NCBI GenBank assembly: GCA_014529385.2
Contig: CM043959.1
Span: 16,679,309-16,743,308, forward strand
DNA from: Adiantum capillus-veneris
Taxonomy: Eukaryota; Streptophyta; Polypodiopsida; Polypodiales; Pteridaceae
Direction of reading: 5' to 3'
Length of the DNA: 64,000 nucleotides
Positions 1 through 11,021 of this stretch are shown in pieces (position 1 is the stretch's first letter; each line of letters begins with the position of its first letter). The translations under genes and the position numbers were made by a program. A model generated the notes under the pieces. The model was not told the origin of the DNA. It ran no database searches and was given only the letters and a program-made list of their open reading frames with translations.

Positions 1-170
1 GTGACCAAACTTGTAGGATGGCTAAATAATGACTAAAGACACATATGTATGGCCTCAAACCCACTTTTTGTGATCGCTTGCCAAAATTGCACTTATTATC
101 TACATGGCAAAAAAACCTAGCTATTTTTGGTCCCGAATGCACCCTAGAGCTTAGCAATGTCGCCCTAACA
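1..170 (-). mobile_element. LTR of Ty3/gypsy family X, copy 1 (cut by window edge)
   Basis: Read on the minus strand, this begins TGTTAGGGCGACATTGC directly after a purine run, AGGAGGGG (171-178). That is the polypurine tract plus TG arrangement expected at the upstream end of a 3' LTR. The same sequence, diverged, recurs at 23258-23680 (plus) and 48262-48682 (minus), with shared words such as the GCATCATTGC-like start and the GACCTAAGCACACATG block. The LTR runs off the left edge of the window. No pol coding is visible upstream of it on the minus strand, so it is a solo or truncated copy. Confidence 0.6.
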
Positions 171-178
171 CCCCTCCT

Positions 179-1126
179 ATGAATATAATGTGATATGATT
201 CTATGAGAAGATTTAGAAGGTTAGCCACAACAAAACCACAAATTTAATGTGAGAAACTTTTAATTTCATAGAGAGATTTCATTGTTTTGACAATCGTAAT
301 GAAGTAGACAGCACTCCAAATGGACCACTTGTGAGAGAGATACAAGCTTGAGAAAGAAGAACAAGAGTACACATTGCTTTGTAATTGCATCATATGCTTA
401 TCATCCAAAAAAAACTCAAATACAATCTAGAAGCTCTTGGCCGTGACTATTGACTTTATATTCTCAAAATTATAATCAAAATTGTATATTTAGACATGAC
501 GGGATTTTTATATAAAAAATGATAGAAATTACAAATCTGAGCTCAAAATGTGCAATATTCTATTTTGCAGGGTTAGCGTGTTGCTGACAAGTTTTCTAAA
601 CAAGACACCTAACTCAAGAAAGAAGAGGAAATCAATAGGCAAGGAAAGTTTAGTGTCAACATTGGAACAAAAAGAAGCTTACAAATGTGCGGTTTGAAGC
701 CATTATTCTAAAGAACATCCCCACAAATGTATTGAAGAAACTCTTCAACATGCTACTAGCTAGGGCCCTAAATAGCAAATGCCCAATCAATCTAAGCACA
801 CCTATTCTTTTCAAAGTGTATTGTCTCACATTAAAAAAAAGTGAAAATCCAACACCTATTCAAAGCATGGTATACCTTGAAATTTTTTAATGGATTCTAT
901 GTACCAAATTATGCAAATGTAAAAACTATCAATGTGGGACCACCACAATCTAAAGCTCAAAAAGGCTAAACACTGACTTTAGCAGCACCAAAGGAACAAA
1001 CTAAAGGAGCAACATGAAGGATGTATTCTTTTGGTGAGCATTCTTTGGTGAGTGCTTTTTTGGAATTGGGCAAGCAAATTCCAAAAAAGATTCTCTCTTT
1101 GGGTCAACCCTTGAGAGTTAAAAATG
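179..1126. other. No gene recognised
   Basis: AT-rich sequence with no protein similarity that I recognise in any frame. The short open frame at 687-890 has no motif and is probably chance. Nothing here resembles an RNA gene. Confidence 0.5.
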
Positions 1127-1127
1127 C

Positions 1128-1206
<79 letters not shown>
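1127..1206. repeat. (CT)n-(CA)n compound microsatellite
   Basis: About 11 CT units pass directly into about 29 CA units. Open frames across it, on either strand, are only Thr-His or Cys-Val dipeptide translations of the repeat. Confidence 0.97.
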
Positions 1207-1208
<2 letters not shown>

Positions 1209-1451
1209 GAAATCTTTTCTTAGCGTACACACAAACACAAGGACCTTGGTGGAGAAGCTAGCCTTCGATCTATATTATGGTCCATCACATAAAAATGAAT
1301 AACATGGTTGGGACAAAACCAAAACCATTGCCTAAGTAGCCCATTTGGATGTTTTCTATACCCGTCAAATGATGGTGTAGGAGTCTCTTTGCTGCATGAC
1401 ACTATATTTTTTCTAGCCAATGAGTGGCTCTAGTCATAAAAAGGAAGAGGT

Positions 1452-1618
1452 GTAGCATTTGGAATCCTTTCCCCCTTTCTGAGAAAGATCTTAATTATTT
1501 AATTGTAGCATTTGAACAAGTGTTCTCCTTCCCCCCTTTGGGAGAAAGATCTTAATTATTTAATGCATTTGGAAAAGTGTCCTCCTTTCCCCCTTTGAGA
1601 GAAAGATCTTAATTATTT
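1452..1618. repeat. Three-copy ~55 bp direct repeat inside an LTR
   Basis: Three successive copies of a unit with the core CCCCCTTT-n-GAGAAAGATCTTAATTATTT begin near 1452, 1505 and 1564. The second LTR of this family (14430-14490) has only one equivalent, so the triplication is specific to this copy. Repeated blocks in this part of an LTR are often enhancer-like; that reading is inference. Confidence 0.8.
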
Positions 1619-1804
1619 TATTGAATTTAAACCTCATTGGACCTCCCTATAGGTCATCCAATAGGATTCGGGCACATTATGAGGGCAATATTGCTAGGAG
1701 ACCTAACATGTGTCCTTTATGCCTCTTGAGTCTTGGGCTTGCCTTGAGTGTGTGTGTGTGAGTGTTCTCTCTCATGCCCCTTCCTTTAGGGCTCATATTT
1801 GAAT

Positions 1805-1995
1805 TGAACACCTCAAGCACCTTGGTCATCAAGCACGACAAGAACCTCAGTCATTGACAAGCACCTCAAGCACCTTAGTCATCAAGCACAACAAGAACCT
1901 TAGTCATCAAGCACAACAAGAACCTTAGTCATTAAGCACGACAAGCACCTCAAGAACCTTAGTCATTAAGCACAAAAAGCACCTCAAGCACATAC
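1805..1995. repeat. Minisatellite of CAAGCACCTCAAG / AAGCAC-AACAAG units
   Basis: Seven or so imperfect ~25 bp units built from the words CAAGCACCT, CCTTAGTCAT and AAGCACAACAAGAA. It lies inside the LTR at 1380-2409. The matching part of the second LTR copy (14140-14290) contains a shorter run of the complementary words (GGTGCTTGAG, ACTTGTCAT), so the array has expanded and contracted between copies. Confidence 0.8.
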
Positions 1996-2420
1996 CTAGC
2001 TTGCCTAAGGTCTAAAGTATCTAATGGTCCTAGGTCTAAGTACTTCTAACACTAATCTTTCGATGATTTAATGAAGCTAACCCTAAGGTCTTTTAAGCTC
2101 CATTAGATCCACATTGCTCTTTGATAGAATATCTCCTTTTGGACCCCTATTGAGGTGTAACCATCTCTCCTTTTGGTCCCTTGTTGAAATAAGTATGGAA
2201 GCACTTATTGCACACTGCTCTTTGGTAGACCATCTCCTTTTTGACCCCTTTTGAGATGCAACCATCTCTCCTTTTGGTCCCCTGCTGAGATAGATCTAGA
2301 AGCACATATCTATATCCTAAATCTTGTTCCCCTTTTATCTTCCCATATTAAACGATCATTTTAATATAAGAAAATCATTCGGTAAAGTTAGATATTATAT
2401 TTTATGACAAAGATGTCTAT

Positions 2421-2532
2421 AAGGTGCATCTTGGGCCCTTAGGTACCAAAATGATGAAGTAACCTTCAAAAGTAGTTTAATGTGCATTTTAGGACCTTAG
2501 GGTGCCAAAAGGATGATGCAACCTTTAAAAAT
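2421..2532. repeat. Tandem duplication, ~58 bp unit, two diverged copies
   Basis: The unit starting GGTGCATCTTGGGCCCTTAG (2423) recurs as TGTGCATTTTAGGACCTTAG (2481), followed by matching CCAAAATGATGA / CCAAAAGGATGA and AACCTT-AAA blocks. The copies differ at about a quarter of positions, which suggests an old duplication. Confidence 0.75.
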
Positions 2533-4258
2533 TAAATTCGGAATTTCTTCCAAAATCAAATGTGCCTTCATGATAGTAAAATGAATTAAAAAGAGGTCAT
2601 GAATGCCTCCAAAAGTGTGTATGAATGTTATCTAAAAGGGAGATGTGGGCTCACTTGAATATGGCTTGAGGACCTCTAATTATCCATGCACATACACCTT
2701 TTAAAGAGGAGTAACGGATATTCCTCAAGAGGAAAGTAATGGGTAAAGATGTAAAGGTTCAAAAGTGACTGAATTATTAGAAGGAGACCTAGTGAGACTA
2801 TTTATAAAGTGACTCATTAACACATACATAGAGAGATAATCTCTATATGTGGCTCAAGATCTAGACCAAAACAACAAGATCTACAACTTTTGTATTCATG
2901 TTGAACACTTTTGAAATAGAGTAGTGAAAGAGGGTAAAAAATGAGAATTAATGTTGCATAAGAGGCTATCGTATTTTGTAGAGCAACGCTTCTCCCTCTC
3001 AAAAGGCTCACTCTTCTCTCTCTCTCTCTCTCTCTCTCAAAAATCTCCATAGCTACTATGTATTTCAAGAAAAATTTTGGCAAAATAGGGCTTCTATTTT
3101 CCATTTGTGAATTTCTAAGTCTTCTCAGAGAGTGGTAATTACTCGAGATCTTGACAGATTCATGGCTTATTTTTGCACATAGTTGCAATTTTTTCAACCT
3201 CATAGAAAGTCCTTTTGAGGAGGTTTTGGCCTCATGAAATCTGGCCCTTTACGCTATGCGAGTGTTAATTTTTTCTTGTCTTGAATATTTTTATCATTGA
3301 TAATTTGATTAATTATACAATAGTTATCAAATTAATCAATTGCAAGGTTCAATTCAGTGACACTGGCATGAGAGCCCAAAGTTATTTTCCTCTTTTGGAA
3401 AAGGAAATGGTTCTAGGATTAACCTTGAAGGGTTGAGTTTGTAAAACAACTATAGAACTTTAATCAAAAGTGCATGAAATCCCCCCTGAATGCTAAAATG
3501 TGAAAGCACTTTGTATACTTATAGTTTTTGACATAAGTATAGAGTCTTCTTAGTCATGCCTTGCATAACTCGCATGCCAAGAATGTTGTATGTTGGGGGA
3601 ATTGGTATGGGGTGAGCTTTTGGAGCGAGCCATCGAGCAACCTTTCTTTCCATTTCCTCCTACCTTGCTTTGATTCACACAAAAGCTTTGTTCAAAAGTG
3701 CATTGAAAATGCTTAACATGTGGAGTGTATCATGTGGGATTAGTATCTTTCCTTCCCTTGTGTGGCTTAGTGCCAATGTATATATGGACATCTCGGCACA
3801 ATGATCCCAACAAATTTGTAAAAACCTTGGAGGTATTTAAAAAGAACTCGATTAAAAATGCTACTCACATAAAACTCACAAAAATTGAAAACTTTTACAT
3901 CCAATGTTCCTCAATGTGAATTCTAGTACTAGTCTTCCTATTAATTCTTGAAACGATTAATTTCTTAAAAAGTAGCACATAACTATCAAAGGAAATCCTT
4001 GTTCCTTCTCAATGGAAGAACCTTGAAAATCTGGCACAAATAACCGTGTTTATGACCTTGGGCCCCAAAATTTGAGACAAAGGAAGTTGCAGACCCCTTC
4101 AAGAAGCACAAAATTGGGCAATCTTCTTGTCCAAAATTTCCACTCTCTACTTCCTTGTCAATGAGGAGCCCTCCTTGCAGGGGATGGCAATCTCACATCT
4201 GGCAGTTGGTGGGGTGTTGCTAGATCGTAAAGATCCCAAGCTCGCCACTATAGATGTA
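2533..4258. other. No gene recognised; contains (CT)12
   Basis: I see no protein motif in either strand. A (CT)n run lies at 3014-3038, and the long minus frame crossing it (2817-3203) merely translates it as Glu-Arg repeats. The frame at 3725-3919 has no recognisable similarity. Confidence 0.5.
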
Positions 4259-5320
4259 GTACCAAAGCCTCTCTCAATTTTACCAAAGCCTGATTGTGTA
4301 GTACCAAAGTCTTTGTACATTACCAAACCTACTCCCTTTATAGTACCAAAGCATTCTTGATAATCACCAAAGCATTTGCAAAGTATCCATATAATACTCT
4401 TCAGCATAGAGTTCTACTATGAGTTAAAAGTACCAAAAGAGTACCAAATCTGACTTTTTGTTATATGGCAATGGTACTCCGCAATACCAAAGGTCGTTGT
4501 GTAGTACCAAAGCCTCTGTAAACTACCCAATTTGGTACTATCGTGCATGCAATGGTTGTACATAGTAACAAAAGCCTAATGGCATTACCAAATATGGAAA
4601 TAATATATATATAGAGTACCAAAGCTTCACTCTATTTTTTCAAAGCCTAATTGTGTAATACCAAAGTCTTTGTGCAGTACCAAACCTACTCCCTGTATAG
4701 TACCAAATCATACTTGTTTATCCCCAAAGAATTTTTAAAGTACCCATATGGGTACTCTTCTGCATGGAGTTCTACTATGAGTCAAAAGCAGATGGCGGGC
4801 AGTACCACATGTGACATTTTGTTTTATGGCAATGGTCCTTCACAGTACCAAAGGTCTTTGTATAGTCCATAAGCCTCTCTAAACTACCCAATTTGGTACT
4901 CTCTTGCATGCCCTTGGTTGTACATAGTACCAAAAGCCTAACTTGACTACCAAATATGGAAATATTATATCTATAAAATACCAAGCCTCACTCTATTTTA
5001 GCAAATCATTATTGTGTAGTACCAAAGTTTTTGTGTACTACCAAACCTACTCCCTGTATATACCAAATCATTCTTGTTTATCATCAAAGTACCCATATCG
5101 GTACTCTTTTGCATGCATAGAGTTCTACTATGAGTCAAAAGCAAAAGATAGTACCAAATGTGGCTTTTTGTTGTATGGGAATGGTCCGACACTATACCAA
5201 AGGTCTTTGTATAGTACCCAAGCCTCTGTAAACTACTCAATTTGGTACTCTCCTGCAGGCCATTTGTTGTACATAATACCCAAATCCTAAAGATAGTACC
5301 AAATATGGAAATAGTTCTTT
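4259..5320. repeat. Tandem array: three ~357 bp units rich in TACCAAA
   Basis: Units begin near 4259, 4616 and 4978, giving periods of about 357 and 362 bp. Each has the same order of landmarks: CCAAAGCCTCACTCTATTTT, then GTAGTACCAAAGTCTTTG, CCAAACCTACTCCCTGTATA, GAGTTCTACTATGAGT, a TTTTGTT-TATGG-AATGGT block, an ATTTGGTACTCT block and finally ACCAAATATGGAAAT. Within a unit the heptamer TACCAAA occurs about ten times at irregular spacing, so there is a higher-order repeat over a short word. Only short open frames cross it. It resembles a small satellite-like array; no function is evident. Confidence 0.88.
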
Positions 5321-5690
5321 ATAGTGCCAAATATTTTATGAATAGTCTCAAATTTGTATAGCATCAAATGTTTTCTGAATAGTCTCAAATTTGACTGGCT
5401 TTGGTGCTGTCCAACTCTAAAATGCAATGGTTGTATAATACCAAAGGCCCTCAGAAGAACCCACTTTGTTGTGTATTGATATGTATTGGTTCTATATTGT
5501 ACCAAAGAAGGTAGAAATAATTATTTTGGTTCCCCAATAGGGAATTTTGTACTCTTTAGGACCATATTTGGTACTGTCTACAGCCAATTTTGGCATTTTA
5601 CCATTTGCATAAAGTTAGAATTTTCTAACTTTTTTTGTTTTGGTGCCATAGGTTGAGCTATACCAAATATTCAAGAAGGATTTCCCTACA
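5321..5690. other. Array flank with scattered TACCAAA words
   Basis: Degenerate continuation of the array: ATAGT-CCAAAT blocks, TACCAAAGG, TACCAAAGAAGG and TTTGGTACTG occur without a clear period. The coding frame of the next feature is open from about 5657. Confidence 0.5.
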
Positions 5691-6960
5691 ATGTCGTGTC
5701 TCTTAGATGCTTTGAGGCATTAAATCCATACTCTGTTCAAAAGTTGAAAGAGAGGTATACTTGCTGCTATGTATCCCATGTGAAGATGCTCTATTTCAAA
5801 GAGGCTTTTAATCCGATGTGGCAAAACAGGTGTGGGCATTACGAGAAAGGTCACCTTTGCACTTGGTTTATATGTTGTAGAAGTGATGATACAAGAGAGT
5901 GTTTTGCAAACCAAGCAGTATGTCAGCACATCACTAGTATGTGGGAACCCATCATGTGGCCAAAGACTCCAAATAGTGAATACCATGCCAAGAAATGCTT
6001 GATGGGGGACTGCTCCCAATGTGGTGTACGAAAGTTGACATTTTGTCCCAGTGAGATAGCAGAGGATAGCAGGGAGGTGTCTTTGAAGGTTTTCATGGAT
6101 GCTAGAATGGGACAGGCTGATGCAAGTGGGAGTGAGAAGAAGAGAAAGGACTTGATTGTGTAACAAATAAAAAGTGCAACTTTTCTTAGCCTATTTTCAG
6201 CCCACCTCACAAGCTTTATCAAGCACAACTTTGTCTTCCACTGGAAAGCCCAACAATTCAAGGATTGTTAGCTCAAGTTTCCTAGCAATGTTGTTGTATC
6301 AATTATTGACTTTGCAGAGAAATATTCTTTTAAAATTTAGAATGAGTCTACGAAGAAGATGCAAAAATAGAATGCATATAGAAGAATGGAAATATGTTTC
6401 CTTCAAACCACTACCAGAGTCTTAAATACAGCAAGAGACAACAAAGAGGATGATGACGAGGATGATGGATATTCAAATTCTATGCAGTGATGAGCCAAGT
6501 TTCTATCTTGCCATTGTATGAAGGACGCCCTAAAATGTTATGTGGAATGTTGTCCATTGGGGATAACTTTGCAGTGAAAGAAGCGAAGGCTAAAGAGGAC
6601 TTCTAACTTATCAAATGCATGAAAGTGTTGTACTAGACAGTGAGGAGAGCATAGAAGGATAAGTGGCGTAACAAGATTGTTAGAGATAGGAAGGTTGTTG
6701 AAGGCTTTTACTATGGCCAAGTGGAAGGAAAAGTTGATACACATAGCCTATTGGATCAAACATCTCCAGTGTCATGATCTACTCATATCTTGTAAGGGCC
6801 ATACGTTTCCCGATGGAGCCTATTGTAGGAGTCCTTAATTAGTTTAAGTTATCTACTGAAGTATATGAGAACATATACAATAGCATGCCATATGATGATG
6901 ATGAGAGTGATGGTGCATCCATGTTATTTGAAACACAATTCCAAAACCCCTAAGTGGGCA
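5657..6960 (+). pseudogene. Decayed Cys-rich conserved protein of unknown function (transposon-associated type)
   Basis: An open frame of about 170 codons (5657-6163) is Cys/His-rich, with spaced pairs such as CCYVSH, CGHYEKGHLC, FICC and CLMGDCSQCG followed by FCPSE. After a break, another frame (about 6205-6350) reads FIKHNFVFHWKAQQFKDC, then VVVSIIDFAEKYSF. A third stretch (6545-6800) reads DKWRNKI, then VVEGFYYGQVEGK. I recognise the HNF-x-W-x-QFK plus DFAE-YSF combination from a widespread, mostly uncharacterised eukaryotic family that is multicopy in several lineages; its function is not known to me. At least six in-frame stops and two frame changes show it is dead here. It ends near an acidic YDDDESDG segment (about 6890-6950). 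It sits inside the TACCAAA-rich domain. Confidence 0.6.
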
Positions 6961-7069
6961 AGTGTATGCTTTTTCTCCTGGACAAAATACATATTTTTCT
7001 CCTCATGATTTACTATTTTTCTTGCTATTCTTCACTTCCTCTATTCAATATTTAAGATTGATGTACATT

Positions 7070-7440
7070 AACCATCAAGCTTTGTACCAACTTTGTCCCT
7101 AACCAATACCAAAATAATACTAACCAGCACCAAAAGGGAGATTATCAGTACCAAAGTGATGACAAGCAGTACCAAAATTTGGTATTGTAGAATTCTTTGC
7201 ATAAGTTCATGTACAACACTTTGAGCATTTGGTACAAGACAATGGATCTAAACTGCAACTATATATTTACAACTTTAGGGTTTCAAATACAAGTGATGCA
7301 TAGTAGGGTTTCCAAAACCTGATAGACAACATGGCTCCCTACCAGCATGAAGTGAACAGTGCCAAATACTTAAGAAAATTTGGCACCAAGTTTGGTATTG
7401 GATAGCACCAAATTTTATACATTTTCACCATTGTAATAAC
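7070..7440. other. Intergenic; scattered TACCAAA words
   Basis: Contains repeated forms such as AATACCAAAATAATAC, CAGTACCAAAGTGATG and GCAGTACCAAAATTTGGTA without a fixed period. It is the same word family as the 4.26-5.32 kb array. No coding similarity is seen. Confidence 0.55.
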
Positions 7441-7611
7441 ACCAATGTCAAGGATTTCAGAAAATATGCTTTTAGACTACAAACTACTAGACAACACAAG
7501 AAAAGACACTAGAGATCAAGATCCCAAGACAGTGTACCAGAAAAGAGGTTTTCCATTATATAATATGAGACATGATACAAAATTTCACCAAGTAAAACAG
7601 TTCAAAAATCT

Positions 7612-8502
7612 CCTAGGTCAGGGGGATCAAATCTGTAAGAGTAACCCTCCATCTTTACGAAGTAATCAACAAAATACCTAGAAATATCATCTTCTATGTC
7701 AAAGATAGGGATCTTGCGACTGTATGTTGTTGGGTACTGATTACGTATCCATCTGAGAAACCACGGAAAAATTGAGGTCCACCAAGTAAATAGGGTGTTC
7801 TTTTCCTACCACAACAGAGTAGTGTGATCTGATTACAAGACAGTTCTCATAGCTATTTTTTAGTGACTTGTATCAACAATCATCCACCAGAATTGTGTTG
7901 CTAGCATCAAAATCCTGGTGCCTTGCCCACACCATCCATAGGTTCTTTAGGAAAGCAAGCTTGTCACCCACTGCTTTGAACACACCTCCTCCATACTCTA
8001 CCACAAGGTATCATATTCTTCTTGGCATAGTATATATGCCATGCCAAAGAGGAGGTTAGAAGTATGTGTAACTTAACCTCTGAAACACTCAAGGTTTACA
8101 TGAGTTACCTGCAAAGTAATTCTACCTCACATGTTGGGGGAAGCAAGAATTCAACATATCTACCACCTTTTTCCTTCTACAATAGGAACACAAAATTATC
8201 TTGGCTTTCTTTTTAAGAGTTAGTATGAACTCCTCAACATCTGGCCTTACAAGACAAATTAGCGAGCTATCGAGTGTGACAATCCGTGGTTGGAGCTTCT
8301 TGTTCAAAACCCAAAGGCCTTCTGGAAGTTTGTGGCAACTTGTCAATAACACCCCATTTAGATCAAGCACAATCAGCTGCCCGGGTTTAGTAGCCACATG
8401 AGGCACAAGCGTTGTGTTTGTAGATGGCTCATCTAGCCATCCCACCAAGAGTTTACTAAAATACCAACAATCCATATGAGTGGATGAAAATAGACAGTGC
8501 AA
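7612..8502 (-). pseudogene. FCP1/SCP-like (NLI-interacting factor-like) phosphatase gene, probably broken
   Basis: Three coding blocks lie in order on the minus strand. Block 1 (8502 to about 8125) contains QLIVLDLNGVLL, the HAD motif I position of plant FCP1-like proteins (DLNGV in place of the usual DxDxT/V), then LVRPDVEEFILTL and ILCSYCRRKKVVDML. It ends at CFPQH next to a GTGAGG donor-like site. Block 2 (about 8022 to 7870) reads AVGDKLAFLKNLW, then ASNTILVDDC, matching the motif III Asp-Asp region, but TGA (7873-7875) follows immediately where the family continues with YKSL. Block 3, in another frame, reads FPWFLRWIRNQYPTTY, then YRFDPPDLGDF and a stop at 7612. The family dephosphorylates Ser/Thr in proteins such as the RNA polymerase II tail. 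The changed motif I suggests weak or no catalysis in this subfamily (inference). The internal TGA and the frame change may reflect decay or introns that I cannot place. Confidence 0.65.
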
Positions 8503-8557
8503 TCATCATATCATAAAAGAAAATTGGTATGACACCAAACACTACCAAATTTGGTAC

Positions 8558-8662
8558 TCAATACTACCAATTTGGTACTGTATTGTGAAATACTTAGTTT
8601 GGAAATGGTAGTCAATACTACCAATTTGGTATTGTATTGTGCAATACTTAGTTTGGAAATGA
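8558..8662. repeat. 54 bp tandem duplication upstream of the FCP1-like gene
   Basis: Two near-identical copies start at 8558 and 8612, each TCAATACTACCAATTTGGTA followed by TTGTATTGTG-AATACTTAG. The unit contains the TTTGGTA word typical of the 4-11 kb domain. It lies just 5' of the first coding block of the minus-strand phosphatase, so it could sit in its promoter. Confidence 0.85.
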
Positions 8663-8930
8663 ATAGTAACATTGGAACACACTTACAAGCTGAGCACACC
8701 ACGGTATTATAGAGAGAACAAGAGATGAAAGACAGAGGACAAAAGTTGAATTGATTTGGTGAAATGAAAAGTATGTTGTGCAAAATACATTTGCATGTCA
8801 GAAGGGCTACAATTTGCATGCACGAGTCAATTGGTCACGGGCACGGTTGTGCTTCTTTCTTTGCACACAAAAAAGCTCTGACAGGGTCGCCAAATTAGAA
8901 GAATCACTTGTTGGATTTTGTACAGCATCA

Positions 8931-9960
8931 TCAGCCCCCGCTGGATCCACACCCAGGATTTACAAGTGGTATAGTACGACTAGAATCATTAGCATCTATA
9001 TACATATTCTTTCTTCTATAGGTGAAGTAGATTCTCCTTTCAGGGAACTTCATGTTGGTAGCCATGCGGTTGAACCATGGTACCCCTAGGATAGCATCCT
9101 CATGTTGGAGAGGAGAGATATTAAAGAAGTCTTCTTTGTCGACATAGCTTTGGACATGAAGCCTCAACTTCCCAATCAAAGGAGTAACGGAGGCTTTGTG
9201 TCCCTTGAAAGCAGCATCGGCAGTTACATCATCTCCCATCTCAAAAGCTTGAATTTCCAACTTGGTGGCCAACTCCATTTATATGAAACTGTGAGCAGAA
9301 CCACAGTCAAACAAGATGAAGGCATCATGCTCCCTTACCTTTCCCCAAGCATAGGAGAGAAGTGATCCTTTGCAATGAGCATCCTCTTTTGGAGCTTTGA
9401 TAGTGGAAGCTCTAGGAGTCTCATTGCGAGCATTTCTTTTGGGGCAAGAACGATAGCCATGTCCTTGCTCCCCACACTTAAAACATTTGTGATCCTTGCG
9501 AAAAGTTTCAAGATCTTCAGGAGAGTTTATTTTTACCTTTATAAACTCCTTTTTCCTTGGACTGATTGTTGTTGTTGTTGTTGGAATGGCTTTGGGAAAA
9601 AATTTGGACATAAATTTTTTCCTTTGCATCACTTTTCTCTTTATTTTCCATGGGCTTGACATTCCGTCTAACCCCTTGTTGGAAATTGATGCGTGAAGCA
9701 ACCATGGTATGGTGGATTACTTCGTTGATAGAACCAAGCCATTGAGAGTTGACATACTCAGCCATCTCTTCTGGTAATCTTGCACAGAATTTTTGCTTTT
9801 GCTCAGCAAAGTCTATCTTTTGAAAGACAGTAGCCTTGAGATGTAAATCCCAAAACTTGTCCACTTATTTGTGGATAGACTCATGAGAGAGAAGCCTCAA
9901 ACTCCGCCATTCGTGAGCACTTTATCCATAGTCTTCAAGCATGTTACATGTTGTACTCGG
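8931..9960 (-). mobile_element. Ty3/gypsy gag (C-terminal) and protease fragment
   Basis: Gag sequence on the minus strand begins near 9960 (DKVLT, then LRLLSHESIHK), with EQKQKFCARLPEEMAEYV at about 9800-9740. A CCHC zinc knuckle CFKCGEQGHGYRSCP lies at about 9505-9460. The protease active-site region is ILFDCGSAHSFI (about 9315-9280; DCG instead of DS/TG), then a TAA stop, and the frame resumes at MELATKLEI. The protease body runs to GVPWFNRM and ends near 8931. The DKVLT-EWRSL-LLSH wording matches the gag at 15710-16640, so both belong to chromovirus family Y. The fragment has no RT. Its upstream side is cut by the (CT)n run at 9992. Confidence 0.85.
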
Positions 9961-9988
9961 TCCCATAGGTCAATTTGACCTTTAAGGA

Positions 9989-9991
<3 letters not shown>

Positions 9992-10034
<43 letters not shown>
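9992..10034. repeat. (CT)n microsatellite
   Basis: About 21 CT units at the 5' (high-coordinate) break of the minus-strand gag fragment. Confidence 0.97.
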
Positions 10035-10037
<3 letters not shown>

Positions 10038-10140
10038 AACTTGCTATGCAACATGATGACTCTTTGCCAACAATGTTTGGATTGGATAAGGTTTGCATAA
10101 ACTTAATAGCTGAGAGTCGAGATTAGTCGGTCTCTATTTG

Positions 10141-10990
10141 TAAATCTTATTTTGGGTAGTTTTGGTAGTGTCTGGTCCTCTTGCTTTTGTATGGTAGTTG
10201 CATATTTTAGGTAGATTGGTAGCTTCAGGTAGATTTTTTGAATTTTGTCTATGCTATTTTGGTAGTTTCTATTCATACTGGTATCTTTTGGGTCTTTCTG
10301 GGTCTACTTTCTTGTTTTGGTATCTTCTATCATGTTGTTATTAGGCATTTGGTAGTCTGGTAATTTTGTTGTTTTGAGAGTTTTGGTGGTAGTTTTTGCT
10401 TACGCTTTGGTAGTTTATGGCATGGATATAACAAGGTTGTTTTGGTAGTTTTGGTTATGTTTGAATAGTTTATCTTTGTTTTGGGTGTATTCATATTGCT
10501 TTTGGTACTAATTGGTAGCTCATGGTTCTGAATTGGTTCAATTCTTAGTACATGGTTGTCTTTTGGCATTGATGACTTGGTAGTTTTGGTAGTTTTTTGG
10601 TACTTTATGGTAGATGACTTGAGGACTGCTTGTTAGCTTCTGATACTAACTGAAAGCTTTTGGTAGGATTCAGTTTTCCCCTTTGGTGGTTTATGGTTGC
10701 TTTCTATCAACAATGTTTTGGTGGTATTGGTAGTTTTAGGTAGTTATGGTATCTTTTGACAACGTTGTTTGGTGCCCGATAGGTTTTTGTTTTTCGTGCT
10801 TATGTTTCAACTACTAATTGGTAGCTCATGGTTCTGATTTGGTTTTATTTTTTGTAGTGTCTTCTATCATTGATGACTTGGTAGTTTTGGTAGTTTTTGG
10901 TACTACTTGTGCCTTGAGGACTACTTTGATACTAAATGGTATCTTTTGGTACTAATTTGATAGCTTTTGATACTAATCTGGTACCCCCTT
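10141..10990. repeat. Degenerate TTTGGTA-rich low-complexity tract
   Basis: Over 850 bp the plus strand is dominated by variants of TTTTGGTAGTTTTGGTAG and TTTGGTACT, interrupted by longer words that recur (ATTGGTAGCTCATGGTTCTG near 10510 and 10814; GATGACTTGGTAGTTTTGG near 10571 and 10874). The word is the complement of TACCAAA, so this tract is the opposite orientation of the 4.26-5.32 kb array. Six frames give only low-complexity peptides. Confidence 0.75.
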
Positions 10991-11021
10991 TGGTGCTGTT
11001 TGGCAACATGCTGAGTATGAT

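Larger units (their letters stand above)
1380..2409 (-). mobile_element. LTR of chromovirus family Y, copy 1 (minus strand)
   Basis: The reverse complement starts TGTCATAAAATATAATATC. It can be followed by eye along the LTR at 13725-14560: the same order of blocks around the AATGAAGCTAACCCTAAGG word, the GTTGAGATAGAT word, a CTCATTGGACC word and a GTGTCCTCC word. The copies are inverted relative to each other and well diverged. No polypurine tract is convincing next to the TG end and no adjacent pol is visible, so this is probably a solo or truncated LTR. The inner (low-coordinate) boundary is approximate. Confidence 0.6.

Noticed and set aside
979..1302. Open frames of 83-93 codons across the CT/CA repeat on both strands
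   Set aside because: They are translations of the dinucleotide repeat (Cys-Val, Thr-His, Arg-Glu) with short random ends.
2817..3203. 128-codon minus-strand ORF
   Set aside because: Its middle is Glu-Arg from a (CT)12 run, and no flanking similarity or coding texture is visible.
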